From NCBI GenBank assembly GCA_040255675.1, contig JBDZVM010000056.1, forward strand, positions 1 to 21,489: a stretch of 21,489 bases of DNA. Direction: 5' to 3'. A program made the translations under genes and the position numbers. The notes beneath the pieces are model-generated. The model was not told the DNA's origin. It was given only the letters and a program-made list of their open reading frames with translations, and ran no database searches. This DNA comes from JBDZVM01 sp040255675 (GTDB taxonomy: Bacteria; Actinomycetota; Actinomycetes; Acidothermales; Acidothermaceae). Below, one piece after another: positions 1 through 7,229 of this stretch. Every line of letters begins with the position of its first letter. Positions within the stretch are counted from its first letter, which is position 1.

Positions 1-496
1 ACACCGACGACACGACCTCGTCGGAGACGGCGACGTGCGCGTCGTCGAGCGGGTAGGTGAGGCCGTTCGCCCAGCGGGTCGACGGCCGGTGGCTGCCCCA
101 CGCGTTGTGTTCGGTGTAGACGATCGCCGGACGACGGCGCAGTGCGCGCAGCACAATGCGTGCCATTGCGGCTACGAACGGTGAGTGAACATGGACGACG
201 TCGTAGCCGCGCTCGCGGACGAGACTTCGAAGGCGAAGCGGCCAGCGTCGTCCGGCCTTGCCTTCACTGTCGAGGCAGACGACCGGCACGCCCTGCGCCT
301 CGAGCTGGGCGGCGAGGCGGTTGCGGCTGCGCAGCAGGTAGGCCGCTTCGTAGTTGAACCGGCCGCGATCGGCGACGCGGGCGGTCGAGACCAGCAGGCG
401 CTCGGCCCCGCCTGGGCCGAGGCCTTTGATCAGCCACAAGACCCGGATCGGCTCCGCCGTCGCCCGCGCATCGCCCTGCGCCGTGGCATCGCTCAC
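1..496 (-). CDS. Glycosyltransferase family 4, N-terminal part (cut by window edge)
   Basis: About 165 residues are visible from a GTG start at 494-496; the gene runs off the left edge of the window. The N-terminus reads RVLWLIKGLGPGGAERLL, the glycine-rich first loop of GT-B enzymes of the GT4 family, which transfer a sugar from a nucleotide-activated donor. It is followed by YDVVHVHSPF and VYTEHNAW, the usual acceptor-side strands of this fold, then AHVAVSDEVV. The donor-binding half with the EX7E motif lies outside the window. No strong ribosome binding site precedes the GTG. A -10-like TAGGTT lies at 545-550 on the same strand, allowing a short leader. The gene follows the ATPase gene on the same strand after a 99-bp gap. 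The acceptor and sugar cannot be told from sequence. The family call is firm; the exact start is less so. Confidence 0.85.
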   Translation of the reverse strand, partial: MSDATAQGDARATAEPIRVLWLIKGLGPGGAERLLVSTARVADRGRFNYEAAYLLRSRNRLAAQLEAQGVPVVCLDSEGKAGRRWPLRLRSLVRERGYDVVHVHSPFVAAMARIVLRALRRRPAIVYTEHNAWGSHRPSTRWANGLTYPLDDAHVAVSDEVVSSV

Positions 497-595
497 GCTG
501 GGAATCGTTTCACAGGTCGCCGTGAGGCCGTGCGAGTCTCGGCAAACCTAAGGCGTCTCACGGCGGCCGCGGCGGGTAGATCTCGATGGCTTCCT

Positions 596-1984
596 CTACG
601 CGAACAGATCGGAGGGCTCGACCATCAGTACTGCCTCGTCGTTGGCCCGCTTGCGAAATGCCTGATTGAACCCGTTTCTCGAGAAAACGATCAGACGAGC
701 TCGAGCGGCTTTCGGGCCGAGTGCGGCTTTCGCCGTATAAAGATCGTCGAGTACGGCAGGCCCGACTGGCTTCGACCACCACTTGCATGAGCCGAGCACG
801 CTGTAGCCCAACCTGTCGAGTGCGGCGACGTCCACTTCGACGTCGCTGCGGCGCGACCACCACGAGCCGACTTCTTCTGCGTCAGCGCCAATGTCGGCGT
901 GACTGCCTATCCACTCGCGGCAGATGTCTTCGTAAACGGTGCTTGTGATCCGCGGCAGGGCACGTTCGAGTTCGTGCGCGACCTCCTTGATACGGCCGCG
1001 CGCGAGCCGGCTGCGGTTGGGGAATACGTATCCGAACCAAAAACGAAAGTACGGGTCGCGGATTTTCCAGTACGCGCGTGCGCGACCGCCGTTGCGAGGC
1101 TCTAGCGGCTCGACCCTCGTCACGTACGAAAGGTCGGCGAGCCGCTTGAGAAATTTGACCACCAGTTGAGCACTGATGTGCAGCTTTGCGCCAAGTGCGG
1201 TTGGATTCGTGTAGCCGCGAGCGATCGCTTCCATGATGCCGAAATACGGGCCAGGATCACGAATGTTCTTTTCCTCGCGTATCAAGTGTTCGGGGTCGTC
1301 ATACAAAGGCGCATCCGGAGAAAGGATCACGTCTTCAATGACCTCGTGCAGTGGACGATGCGCTGCCCAGCGCAGGTATTGCGGCGTGCCGCCCAACACG
1401 CTGTAGCGCTCGATGAGATTCACGGGCGTCATTCCAGGAGGTCCGAAGGATTCGATGTCGCGGTAGCTGAGCGGTTGGAGAAGCGGCCGAAAGATGCTGC
1501 GCCCGTGAGTGGGCTTCCCGCCCGTGAAGAGGGTGGCCATGAAGCTGAGCGCGCTGCCGGAGAGGATAAGTGCGAGTGGCACACCTTCGTGGTCCCAGCG
1601 ATCCCAAGCGTTCTGGATTTTCGACTCGATCGATCCGTCTTCGGCGGCGATGCGCTGGAACTCATCGATGACGACTGTCACGGGACCATGATCACGCGCT
1701 TGTGCTTCAAGGAACGTCAGAGCGTCGCCCCAGTCGCCGAACCGCAAGTCGGGTTCGCCGGGGATCAGACGCGCACATTCGGCGGCAAATGCCTCTAGCT
1801 GTAGCGGCCTTGGGTTCACCTCCGCCTGGTAGCTGATCAATCGTTCCTCGGACAGGGCGACGCGCAACAGGAAACTCTTTCCTACGCGGCGACGGCCGCG
1901 AAGCACGACGAGTGCGGGTGGCGCGGCGACGACCGCCTTGAGTTGTCGAAGCTCGCGTTCTCGGTCGACGATCTGACGGACCAT
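596..1984 (-). CDS. AAA-type ATPase with C-terminal DUF234 nuclease-like domain
   Basis: This is a 462-residue protein of the archaeal-type ATPase/DUF234 family. Visible motifs are Walker A GRRRVGKS (30-37), Walker B VTVVIDEFQ (102-110) and a sensor-like LILSGSALSFM (139-149). A winged-helix-like stretch follows at about 255-310, then the YWKIRDPYFRFWFGYVFPNRSRL-type segment that opens the DUF234 region. The C-terminal part resembles a PD-(D/E)XK nuclease with EVD at 383-385 and a strand ending in SCKW (K401). Relatives normally have an acidic residue where Ser399 sits, so nuclease activity may be lost. The cellular role of the family is not established; mobile-element, stress and defence roles are possible. 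The ATG at 1982-1984 has no obvious ribosome binding site and lies 18 nt downstream of three palindromic repeats. It is an unexpected neighbour for polysaccharide genes, so it may be an independent insertion. Confidence 0.9.
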   Translation of the reverse strand: MVRQIVDRERELRQLKAVVAAPPALVVLRGRRRVGKSFLLRVALSEERLISYQAEVNPRPLQLEAFAAECARLIPGEPDLRFGDWGDALTFLEAQARDHGPVTVVIDEFQRIAAEDGSIESKIQNAWDRWDHEGVPLALILSGSALSFMATLFTGGKPTHGRSIFRPLLQPLSYRDIESFGPPGMTPVNLIERYSVLGGTPQYLRWAAHRPLHEVIEDVILSPDAPLYDDPEHLIREEKNIRDPGPYFGIMEAIARGYTNPTALGAKLHISAQLVVKFLKRLADLSYVTRVEPLEPRNGGRARAYWKIRDPYFRFWFGYVFPNRSRLARGRIKEVAHELERALPRITSTVYEDICREWIGSHADIGADAEEVGSWWSRRSDVEVDVAALDRLGYSVLGSCKWWSKPVGPAVLDDLYTAKAALGPKAARARLIVFSRNGFNQAFRKRANDEAVLMVEPSDLFA

Positions 1985-2000
1985 ACGGTGATGCTATTCG

Positions 2001-2044
2001 TAAACCCATAGGTTTACAACCTGTAGGTTTCAAACCGCAAGGTT
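2001..2044. promoter_or_regulatory. Three AACC-N4-GGTT palindromes spaced exactly 15 bp apart
   Basis: Copies begin at 2003, 2018 and 2033 and have centres CATA, TGTA and GCAA. The first is extended to a perfect 6-bp-arm palindrome, TAAACC-CATA-GGTTTA (2001-2016). The array ends 18 nt before the start codon of the ATPase gene on the minus strand, overlapping the place where its promoter or 5' leader must lie. The fixed arms with variable centres and constant period point to a dimeric or multimeric DNA-binding protein. This is a site inferred from pattern only. Confidence 0.7.
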
Positions 2045-2132
2045 CGCACCTGACCTAAGGCTCAGAGCGCTGGTATCTGTCGCGAGGGCGATCGCGTCAA
2101 GCGGCTGCGTGGTCGTCGTCGTCCGGGCAAAC

Positions 2133-2138
2133 TAGGCT
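2133..2138 (+). promoter_or_regulatory. -10-like element TAGGCT upstream of the acetyltransferase gene
   Basis: TAGGCT lies 28 nt before the ATG at 2167. The same hexamer stands before the A-T-TE gene (13788-13793), and TAGGTT before the leftmost glycosyltransferase. No convincing -35 box is present at 16-18 bp upstream. Confidence 0.35.
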
Positions 2139-2166
2139 GATCGCCAAGAGAGCCGAGGGACGTGAC

Positions 2167-3135
2167 ATGTCCGATCTGGAGATTCGCCGCTACGTCGACG
2201 GCGATCGGTCCGAGGTCGTCGCCTTGATGCGGCAGGCGCTCGGTGAGCGGTCGGGCGAGCGCACCGAAGAGTTCTTCGCGTGGAAGCATGAGTGCAACGC
2301 GTTCGGCCGTTCGGCGGCATGGGTTGCGCTGGACGGCGGAACAGTCGTCGGTTTCCGCAGCTTCATGCGATGGGAGTTCGCCGCTTCGGGTCACGCGTTT
2401 CGGGCGGTGCGGGCGGTCGACACGTCGACGGCACCAACGCATCAAGGTAAAGGTATTTTTCGCAAGCTGACGTTGCTCGGCATCGAAGAGCTCGGTGCCG
2501 AGGGTGTCGATTTCGTGTTCAATACGCCGAATTCGTTGAGCCGTCCGGGTTATTTGAAGATGGGCTGGCGCGTCGTCGGCCGGCTACCGACGCGGTTTCG
2601 GCCGGCGCGTCTTTCGACGTTGCCGCGACTTGCGAAGGCGAGGGTTCCCGCCGAACTCTGGTCGCTGCCGAACACAGTCGGCGAGCCGATCGAGCCGTGG
2701 GTGTCCGCGGCTTCGTCATTGGTGGCCGACGTCGCATCGCGTCGCCGCTCGGGCGAGCGCATGCGAACGGCGCTGTCGGCCGATTTCTTGTGCTGGCGTT
2801 ACGGTTTCGAGCCGCTGTCGTATCGCGTTTGGCCGCTCGGTTCGAAGCCGGACGACGGCGGAATCGTCTTTCGGTTAAGGCGGCGCGGGCCGCTCGTCGA
2901 GGCCGCGATAGCCGACGTCATCGCGCCTTCGGGCGTTGCGGCAGGTCGAGCGTTGGGGCGGCTGCTGGCGGCCGCGAATGCCGATTACGCCGTTGCCATC
3001 GGGAGCGCTGTCGGCCGCTCGATGCTGCCGTTGCCCAACCAGGGTCCGATTCTCACCGCGCGAAGCGTTGCGGGAGAACCTCCGTCGCAAATGGTCCAGT
3101 GGGCACTCGCGTTGGGTGACGTCGAGCTGTTCTAG
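2167..3135 (+). CDS. GNAT-family N-acetyltransferase
   Basis: This is a 322-residue protein with an N-terminal GNAT domain. The acetyl-CoA pyrophosphate loop is visible as THQGKGIFRK (91-100) following VRAVDTSTAP, and is followed by DFVFNTPNSLSRPGYLKMGW, a typical motif B region. The C-terminal half (about 150-322) has no recognised domain and may position a larger acceptor. The ATG is well supported by GAGGGA at 2155-2160 with a 6-nt spacer. In this setting N- or O-acetylation of a sugar or nucleotide sugar is the natural guess, but the substrate is not visible. The last 83 bp overlap the 3' end of the convergent beta-helix gene. The gene appears monocistronic. Confidence 0.85.
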   Translation: MSDLEIRRYVDGDRSEVVALMRQALGERSGERTEEFFAWKHECNAFGRSAAWVALDGGTVVGFRSFMRWEFAASGHAFRAVRAVDTSTAPTHQGKGIFRKLTLLGIEELGAEGVDFVFNTPNSLSRPGYLKMGWRVVGRLPTRFRPARLSTLPRLAKARVPAELWSLPNTVGEPIEPWVSAASSLVADVASRRRSGERMRTALSADFLCWRYGFEPLSYRVWPLGSKPDDGGIVFRLRRRGPLVEAAIADVIAPSGVAAGRALGRLLAAANADYAVAIGSAVGRSMLPLPNQGPILTARSVAGEPPSQMVQWALALGDVELF

Positions 3136-4663
3136 CCAACCTTGGCCGCCGCCGGAAGAGGCGGAACGCGATAAAGGCGATCAACAACAACGCCGCGCCG
3201 CCGGTCGCGAGGTTTCGCGCTGAAAACAGGCTGGACGTCGACGTTGTCGCGGCGGCGAGGTCGATGGTCGCGGATCCGCCGTCGCTGCCGGGCGGAACCT
3301 GCTGGTTCGCGGTCGTGACCGCCGCGTCGTGCTTGTCTTGCGGCGACGGATGCGCGGGCTTCTTCGCGTTGCCAGCCGCGGCGTGTGTCGACGCGGGAGC
3401 TGGCTTCTGTGTTGCGGACGCTGATGCAGAGGGCGACGTCGACGCCGACATGGTCGGCTCGTAGGGAGTGGCGGAGGCGGAGGCTGTAGCCGGTGGCGTT
3501 GTCGTAACGACCGAGGTCGGAGGCGGCAGCGGCGCGCTACTTGTCGTCGGAGCGGGTGTGCTCACCGGTGCCTGGGTAGCACAACCAGGGCCGGGCGTGA
3601 CGTATGAATCCGTAACGGCGCCCGGGAAGCTGTTGCCTCTGATAACAACGCCGCAGGAGTTTGTCGCCTTGACGCCGTAATCCCCGCGACCGTCCTGGAG
3701 TGGGATGGTATTACCCGCAACCGTAAGTCCGTCTACATTAGCGAAGCTAAGCGCCGCTGAGCCTTCGGCGCTTCCCCAAACCTGCGTCGCGACGTTGTCC
3801 TTGATCGTGAACGGTCCTCTTCGCCCACCATCGTTCGCACGGACGACCATATGTACTGGCCTGTTCAGCCGGTTGTGCGCAAAAGTGACATTCGATACTG
3901 GGCCGGTGCCAGCGCTCGACAAGAGATTCAGCCGACCAATACCGATTGTGTTGTACTCGATATCTACATTGAGTGCCCCCCACGTGGCGCCGTTCGGTTC
4001 CAGATCGAATGTAGATCGTTGAATATCGTTGATCACATTGTGGATAATACGTACGCCGTCGCCGCCTGTGACCGAAATTCCCTGCCGCCCGCTTCGCAAA
4101 AAAGTTGAGTCGTGAACGTAAATATTCGTTGCCAACCGACCCCATTGCCGACCCACGTAAACGAAGTCGCCGTACGTGTCCGTTGCTGTCACGTGGCTCA
4201 ACTCAAGACCGTCTGTCGACCAGATGTTAAAAGCGTGTTGAGCTTCGAGGGTCATCACGTATCCGCCACTGCCAGCGCCGCCGTGTGGGTTGGCGCCCTT
4301 CACAATTACATTCCGGACGACGATATTCGACCCGCCCTCGAAGGACCACTGGCTGCGTCCGCGATCACCTGTCGTCGTAGCGAAAAACAGGGCGCCATTT
4401 CCTTCGATAACGAGATCACGCTTCTTCTGGACATGGAGCGTACCTTCGATTCGGTACCTGCCGCCGGGCGCGAAGGAGAGTGTTGATCCGTCCGGTAGGC
4501 CATCGATCAGCTCCTGGAGTGCGGCGGTGTCATCCTGGGTGCCAGTTGCGTCGATTCCGGTTGCCGTCACCGTTGCAGCGTGCGCGGGCGAGGCGGTGCC
4601 AAACGCAGCCATTCCCACTGCAATGAGCGATGCGGCAACAAACACGGCTGCCTGACGGACCAC
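3053..4663 (-). CDS. Secreted, membrane-anchored right-handed beta-helix protein
   Basis: This 536-residue protein starts at a GTG (4661-4663) preceded by GGAGAG about 7 nt away. A signal peptide with cleavage after AHA (27-29) leads into a pectate-lyase-superfamily start (DATGTQDDTAALQELIDGLP) and a beta-helix with PbH1-like coils to about residue 350. Examples are ISVTGGDGVRIIHNVIND and VDIEYNTIGIG. Acidic residues in STFDLEPN (217-224) are candidates for a catalytic centre. Cys337 and Cys361 could form a disulfide. Residues 362-485 form a Ser/Thr/Pro/Ala-rich wall-spanning linker. A hydrophobic segment at about 487-503 ends in RLFRRRPR, so the helix domain would face outward. Polysaccharide lyase or hydrolase action on the locus product is plausible but unproven. 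The 3' end runs 83 bp into the acetyltransferase gene, giving a 30-residue basic tail. GC is low for the window (31 of 60 at 3841-3900). Confidence 0.85.
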   Translation of the reverse strand: MVRQAAVFVAASLIAVGMAAFGTASPAHAATVTATGIDATGTQDDTAALQELIDGLPDGSTLSFAPGGRYRIEGTLHVQKKRDLVIEGNGALFFATTTGDRGRSQWSFEGGSNIVVRNVIVKGANPHGGAGSGGYVMTLEAQHAFNIWSTDGLELSHVTATDTYGDFVYVGRQWGRLATNIYVHDSTFLRSGRQGISVTGGDGVRIIHNVINDIQRSTFDLEPNGATWGALNVDIEYNTIGIGRLNLLSSAGTGPVSNVTFAHNRLNRPVHMVVRANDGGRRGPFTIKDNVATQVWGSAEGSAALSFANVDGLTVAGNTIPLQDGRGDYGVKATNSCGVVIRGNSFPGAVTDSYVTPGPGCATQAPVSTPAPTTSSAPLPPPTSVVTTTPPATASASATPYEPTMSASTSPSASASATQKPAPASTHAAAGNAKKPAHPSPQDKHDAAVTTANQQVPPGSDGGSATIDLAAATTSTSSLFSARNLATGGAALLLIAFIAFRLFRRRPRLARTARRHPTRVPTGPFATEVLPQRFAR

Positions 4664-4773
4664 GTCGGCTCTCCAAGTCCGGTGAAAGGATGCGCATTAC
4701 CGACATCGAGGCGAAACGGAGCAGTCTGGATGCGCCACATGGGTGAACCTCGACTGGTCCGTAGGGCGTCTGT

Positions 4774-4823
4774 TTCGGTATCCGAACTAGGCATCCGACT
4801 AGCGGCGAGGGCGCGAGCCGCTA
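4774..4823. repeat. Cluster of short inverted and direct repeats upstream of the beta-helix gene
   Basis: Three structures lie close together: the palindrome TTCGG-TAT-CCGAA (4774-4786); an imperfect direct repeat ATCCGAACTAG / ATCCGACTAG (4780-4790, 4793-4802); and a perfect 7-bp hairpin TAGCGGC / GCCGCTA with a 10-nt loop (4800-4806, 4817-4823). They sit 111-162 bp upstream of the GTG at 4663 and downstream of the stop of the GT4 gene on the same strand. They could be an operator for the beta-helix gene or the terminator of the GT4 gene. No T-run follows on the minus strand. Confidence 0.35.
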
Positions 4824-4942
4824 CTGCTAGTCCGCCGACCGACGCTGGTCGTAAATGCCGGTGGTTGCTTTGCGCCTGACTCGTGCCGAATGTGGGCAAT
4901 TAGTGGTCGATCGCGCGTTGGCTGGAGCGATAAGCGTATTCT

Positions 4943-6031
4943 CTAGCTCAGATGTGTCTCGAATACGGGTACCACCCGGGCAGCCGAGAATTGGTGCGCT
5001 GTGATCGCATTCCGCTTGCCGACACGTTCGGCAAGCGACGGATCATCCGCCAATGCGGCAAGGAGGGCACCGGCAGATGCTGGACTATCGAGATCGAATA
5101 GAGCGTACTCGGCGGTGTCGTGGAGTAGTTCTTCAAATGCGGGGATGCGACTAGCGACAACCGGGAGTCCGTTAAGCATTGCCTCCGCCACTACTCGTCC
5201 AAAGGACTCCTGCCGAGACGGGCAAAGCACTACGTCAAGATCTTCATATGCTGCGCTAGGCGGAAAGACTGAGCCCATGTGGTGGACCCCTGCCGGCAGC
5301 GACTCGATCCATTCACGGAACTCTGGCATCGCGTTCTTGATCCCGCCGAAGATGAACAACTCTAATTCGCGTGACGTAGCCATACGTGCGGCGGCTAGAA
5401 TACTCGGTATTACGTCGACGCCCTTTCGGTATCGTAAGGTACCCAAAACTCCAATTTTGAAGGGCATCGTCGAGACGGTAGTTGGAGCCTGTGTCCTGCG
5501 TTGGGATATTGCGTCCGCGTTGATCGGGTTTGGAACTATGAAGCATGCGCGCCTGCCGCGTACGGGCGCGCTAAGTGTTGAGGCGACGGTGGAGACAGCG
5601 AGCCATTTGACATGGACCAGCCGACTTGCCAAGAGACGTTTGAATAGGCGCGCCGAGACCGGAAGTTCTGTGTTATGAATCCAGACAATGAGCGGTTTAC
5701 GGATGAGCGCACAGGCCAGCACACTAATCGCGGCCTCGGATAAGCCATTTGCCCAAACCGCTCGAACCTTGGATCGCCGAGCCAATAGAATGGCAGTAAG
5801 ACTTATGGCGGACCATACCTTGCTTCGCGCATTCTTCATTCCAGGAAGTCCGATGACTTCATCGACACTTTGGGATTGCAGCAGCTGCTCCGATATGGAC
5901 GGATGGAACGGGCCAGCAGCGAGATATCGCGTGTTCCTCGACGCCTCCACTACTGTGAGGAGTGATATGACGGAGCCCCCGCGCCAGCCGCTCAGGGACA
6001 CGACAAGCACGTGACTTCGCGCGTTGCTCAT
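4943..6031 (-). CDS. Glycosyltransferase family 4
   Basis: This is a 362-residue GT-B enzyme. The N-terminal domain begins HVLVVSLSGWRGGSV and contains IVWIHNTELPVS. The C-terminal domain starts at IGVLGTLRYRKGVDVIPSIL, with LELFIFGG and the catalytic EX7E motif ESFGRVVAE (E275 and E283), followed by AMLNGLPVVASRIPAFEEL. It lacks a signal peptide and is cytoplasmic or membrane-associated. I place the start at ATG 6029-6031 because GAGGTG precedes it with a 9-nt spacer. A GTG at 6041-6043, in frame, would add four residues. It is transcribed divergently from the GT2 gene at 6381. The next gene on the same strand is the beta-helix gene after a 279-bp gap, so the two are probably separately expressed. 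Donor and acceptor are not predictable. Confidence 0.9.
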   Translation of the reverse strand: MSNARSHVLVVSLSGWRGGSVISLLTVVEASRNTRYLAAGPFHPSISEQLLQSQSVDEVIGLPGMKNARSKVWSAISLTAILLARRSKVRAVWANGLSEAAISVLACALIRKPLIVWIHNTELPVSARLFKRLLASRLVHVKWLAVSTVASTLSAPVRGRRACFIVPNPINADAISQRRTQAPTTVSTMPFKIGVLGTLRYRKGVDVIPSILAAARMATSRELELFIFGGIKNAMPEFREWIESLPAGVHHMGSVFPPSAAYEDLDVVLCPSRQESFGRVVAEAMLNGLPVVASRIPAFEELLHDTAEYALFDLDSPASAGALLAALADDPSLAERVGKRNAITAHQFSAARVVPVFETHLS

Positions 6032-6096
6032 CGTCAGTAGCACCTCGCTCCGTTACGAATCTGGCTCGGCACGTCGCCGTGTGCTCGAGATTAGCT

Positions 6097-6102
6097 TATA
6101 GT
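6097..6102 (+). promoter_or_regulatory. -10-like TATAGT in the divergent intergenic region
   Basis: TATAGT stands in the 349-bp divergent gap 6032-6380 between the GT4 and GT2 genes and is one of its few AT-rich spots. No clear -35 element is seen. The opposite strand at the same place reads ACTATAAGCTAAT, so it could also serve the GT4 gene. If used for the plus strand it gives a long leader of about 270 nt containing the small ORF at 6155. Apart from that ORF, I see no other gene in this gap. Confidence 0.25.
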
Positions 6103-6154
6103 CCGGCCGGCCTGCAGTTGATCGAAGCGCACGGCTGTCAGCTGGAGGTAAGCC

Positions 6155-6370
6155 ATGAGAAGGCGCAGCCGTCCTGTGGCGCTACTAGAAGGGTGGCGAT
6201 CCTCTGAGGCACCCATCTCCCTAGCCGCGGGTATCGGGAGTGGCGGGCATGCCCCGTCATGCGCAAGCCGATCCTGCCGCCTCGTACACATCACGCGGCT
6301 AGACGAGGTAGGCACTATGATTGACTTCAAATCGTCGCCCAATGAAACCCAGGCGGTGACTTGCATGTGA
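6155..6370 (+). CDS. Possible small ORF or leader peptide upstream of the GT2 gene (71 residues)
   Basis: The ATG at 6155 follows a perfect GGAGGT (6144-6149) at a 5-nt spacer, which is better than most real genes here. The ORF ends at TGA 6368-6370, inside the ribosome binding site of the next gene, so translation could be coupled. An internal in-frame ATG at 6317, also preceded by GAGGT, would give a 17-residue peptide. The product is rich in Arg and Ser, has no membrane segment or known motif, and resembles no family I know. It may be a real small protein, a regulatory leader, or chance. Confidence 0.3.
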   Translation: MRRRSRPVALLEGWRSSEAPISLAAGIGSGGHAPSCASRSCRLVHITRLDEVGTMIDFKSSPNETQAVTCM

Positions 6371-6380
6371 GGATGCAACG

Positions 6381-7229
6381 TTGAGCGATCCCTTATTCAG
6401 TGTCGTTGTACCGACGTGCAACCGACCCGAGATGCTTCGACGCGCTGTCGAGTCGGTTCTCGCGCAAACGATCGCGGACTTCGAGTGTATCGTCGTCGAC
6501 GATGCCAGCGACGTACCACTCGATTTACCCCGCGATGCCCGAATCAGACTGATTCGCCACGGTCATCGTCAGGGGCCAGCGGTGGCACGAAACACCGCGC
6601 TGGATGCGGCAAGTGGCCACTACGTCGCCTTTCTGGATGATGACGATACCTACTTGCCGGAGCGCTTGTCGTACGGTCTTGAGGGGCTCAACCGTGCGCC
6701 GCTCTCACTGTGTTGGCGTGTGCCCGATGCTCAGCCTCGCGTCCTGGAGGGAGACATTCGAGATGTTGTCCTCGATCAGAGCCCACCGCATCTCGGACAA
6801 GCGACTGTCGAGCGCGGTCTTGTTCTGCCCTTCGATGAACGTTTTCCAGCGCGGCAGGATGTCGAGTGGTGGTTGCGCATGGCGCACGTTACTAACGTGG
6901 CTACCGTTCGCAAAGTGGGGTACCAGTTCACTGAACATGATGGCGTTCGTGGCCTGAACGGCGCTCGCGCGAGGCTGAAGGCAGGTGTCTTCTTGATGGA
7001 GCTACATGCTGACTATTTCGCCGCGCACCGCCGCGCGCATGCGCGTCGACTCTTTAGAGAAGCGATGGGTGCTCTTTCTATTGGTGAGAATGCCGTGGCA
7101 CGGGATTTGCTCGCACGCTCCTTTCGTCGCAGCCCGAACTTTCGGACGGCGGTTCATTTGGGGCGCCTGGTCATGCCGAATGCGGGCGGTCGAACTGCAG
7201 CTGAAGAGTCGGAGCGGGAGACGCCGTGA
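6381..7229 (+). CDS. Glycosyltransferase family 2
   Basis: This 282-residue GT-A fold enzyme starts at TTG 6381 with GAGGA at 6369-6373 and a 7-nt spacer. The N-terminus PLFSVVVPTCNRPEMLRRAV, the ADFECIVVDDAS strand and GPAVARNTALD are standard GT2 landmarks. The metal-binding acidic run is LDDDD (85-89). ARQDVEWWLRM later in the chain occupies the place of the catalytic-base ED motif. The C-terminal 80 residues are helical and rich in Ala/Arg, possibly a membrane-surface segment. Its stop codon overlaps the GTG of the next gene (GTGA at 7226-7229), so the two products are made together. It likely adds one sugar to a repeat unit on the cytoplasmic face; the sugar is unknown. Confidence 0.9.
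   Translation: MSDPLFSVVVPTCNRPEMLRRAVESVLAQTIADFECIVVDDASDVPLDLPRDARIRLIRHGHRQGPAVARNTALDAASGHYVAFLDDDDTYLPERLSYGLEGLNRAPLSLCWRVPDAQPRVLEGDIRDVVLDQSPPHLGQATVERGLVLPFDERFPARQDVEWWLRMAHVTNVATVRKVGYQFTEHDGVRGLNGARARLKAGVFLMELHADYFAAHRRAHARRLFREAMGALSIGENAVARDLLARSFRRSPNFRTAVHLGRLVMPNAGGRTAAEESERETP

Noticed and set aside
185..790. 201-codon open frame on the plus strand
   Set aside because: It is antisense to the GT4 N-terminus and the ATPase 3' end, both supported by family motifs; its translation shows nothing recognisable.
2001..2044. CRISPR-like array
   Set aside because: Repeat arms are 4-6 bp and the period is 15 bp, far too short for a CRISPR array; the pattern fits protein-binding sites.
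3140..3215. Sortase sorting signal in the beta-helix protein
   Set aside because: NLATGG before the hydrophobic segment only loosely resembles an LPXTG or LAXTG motif, and the long tail after the membrane segment is atypical of sortase substrates.
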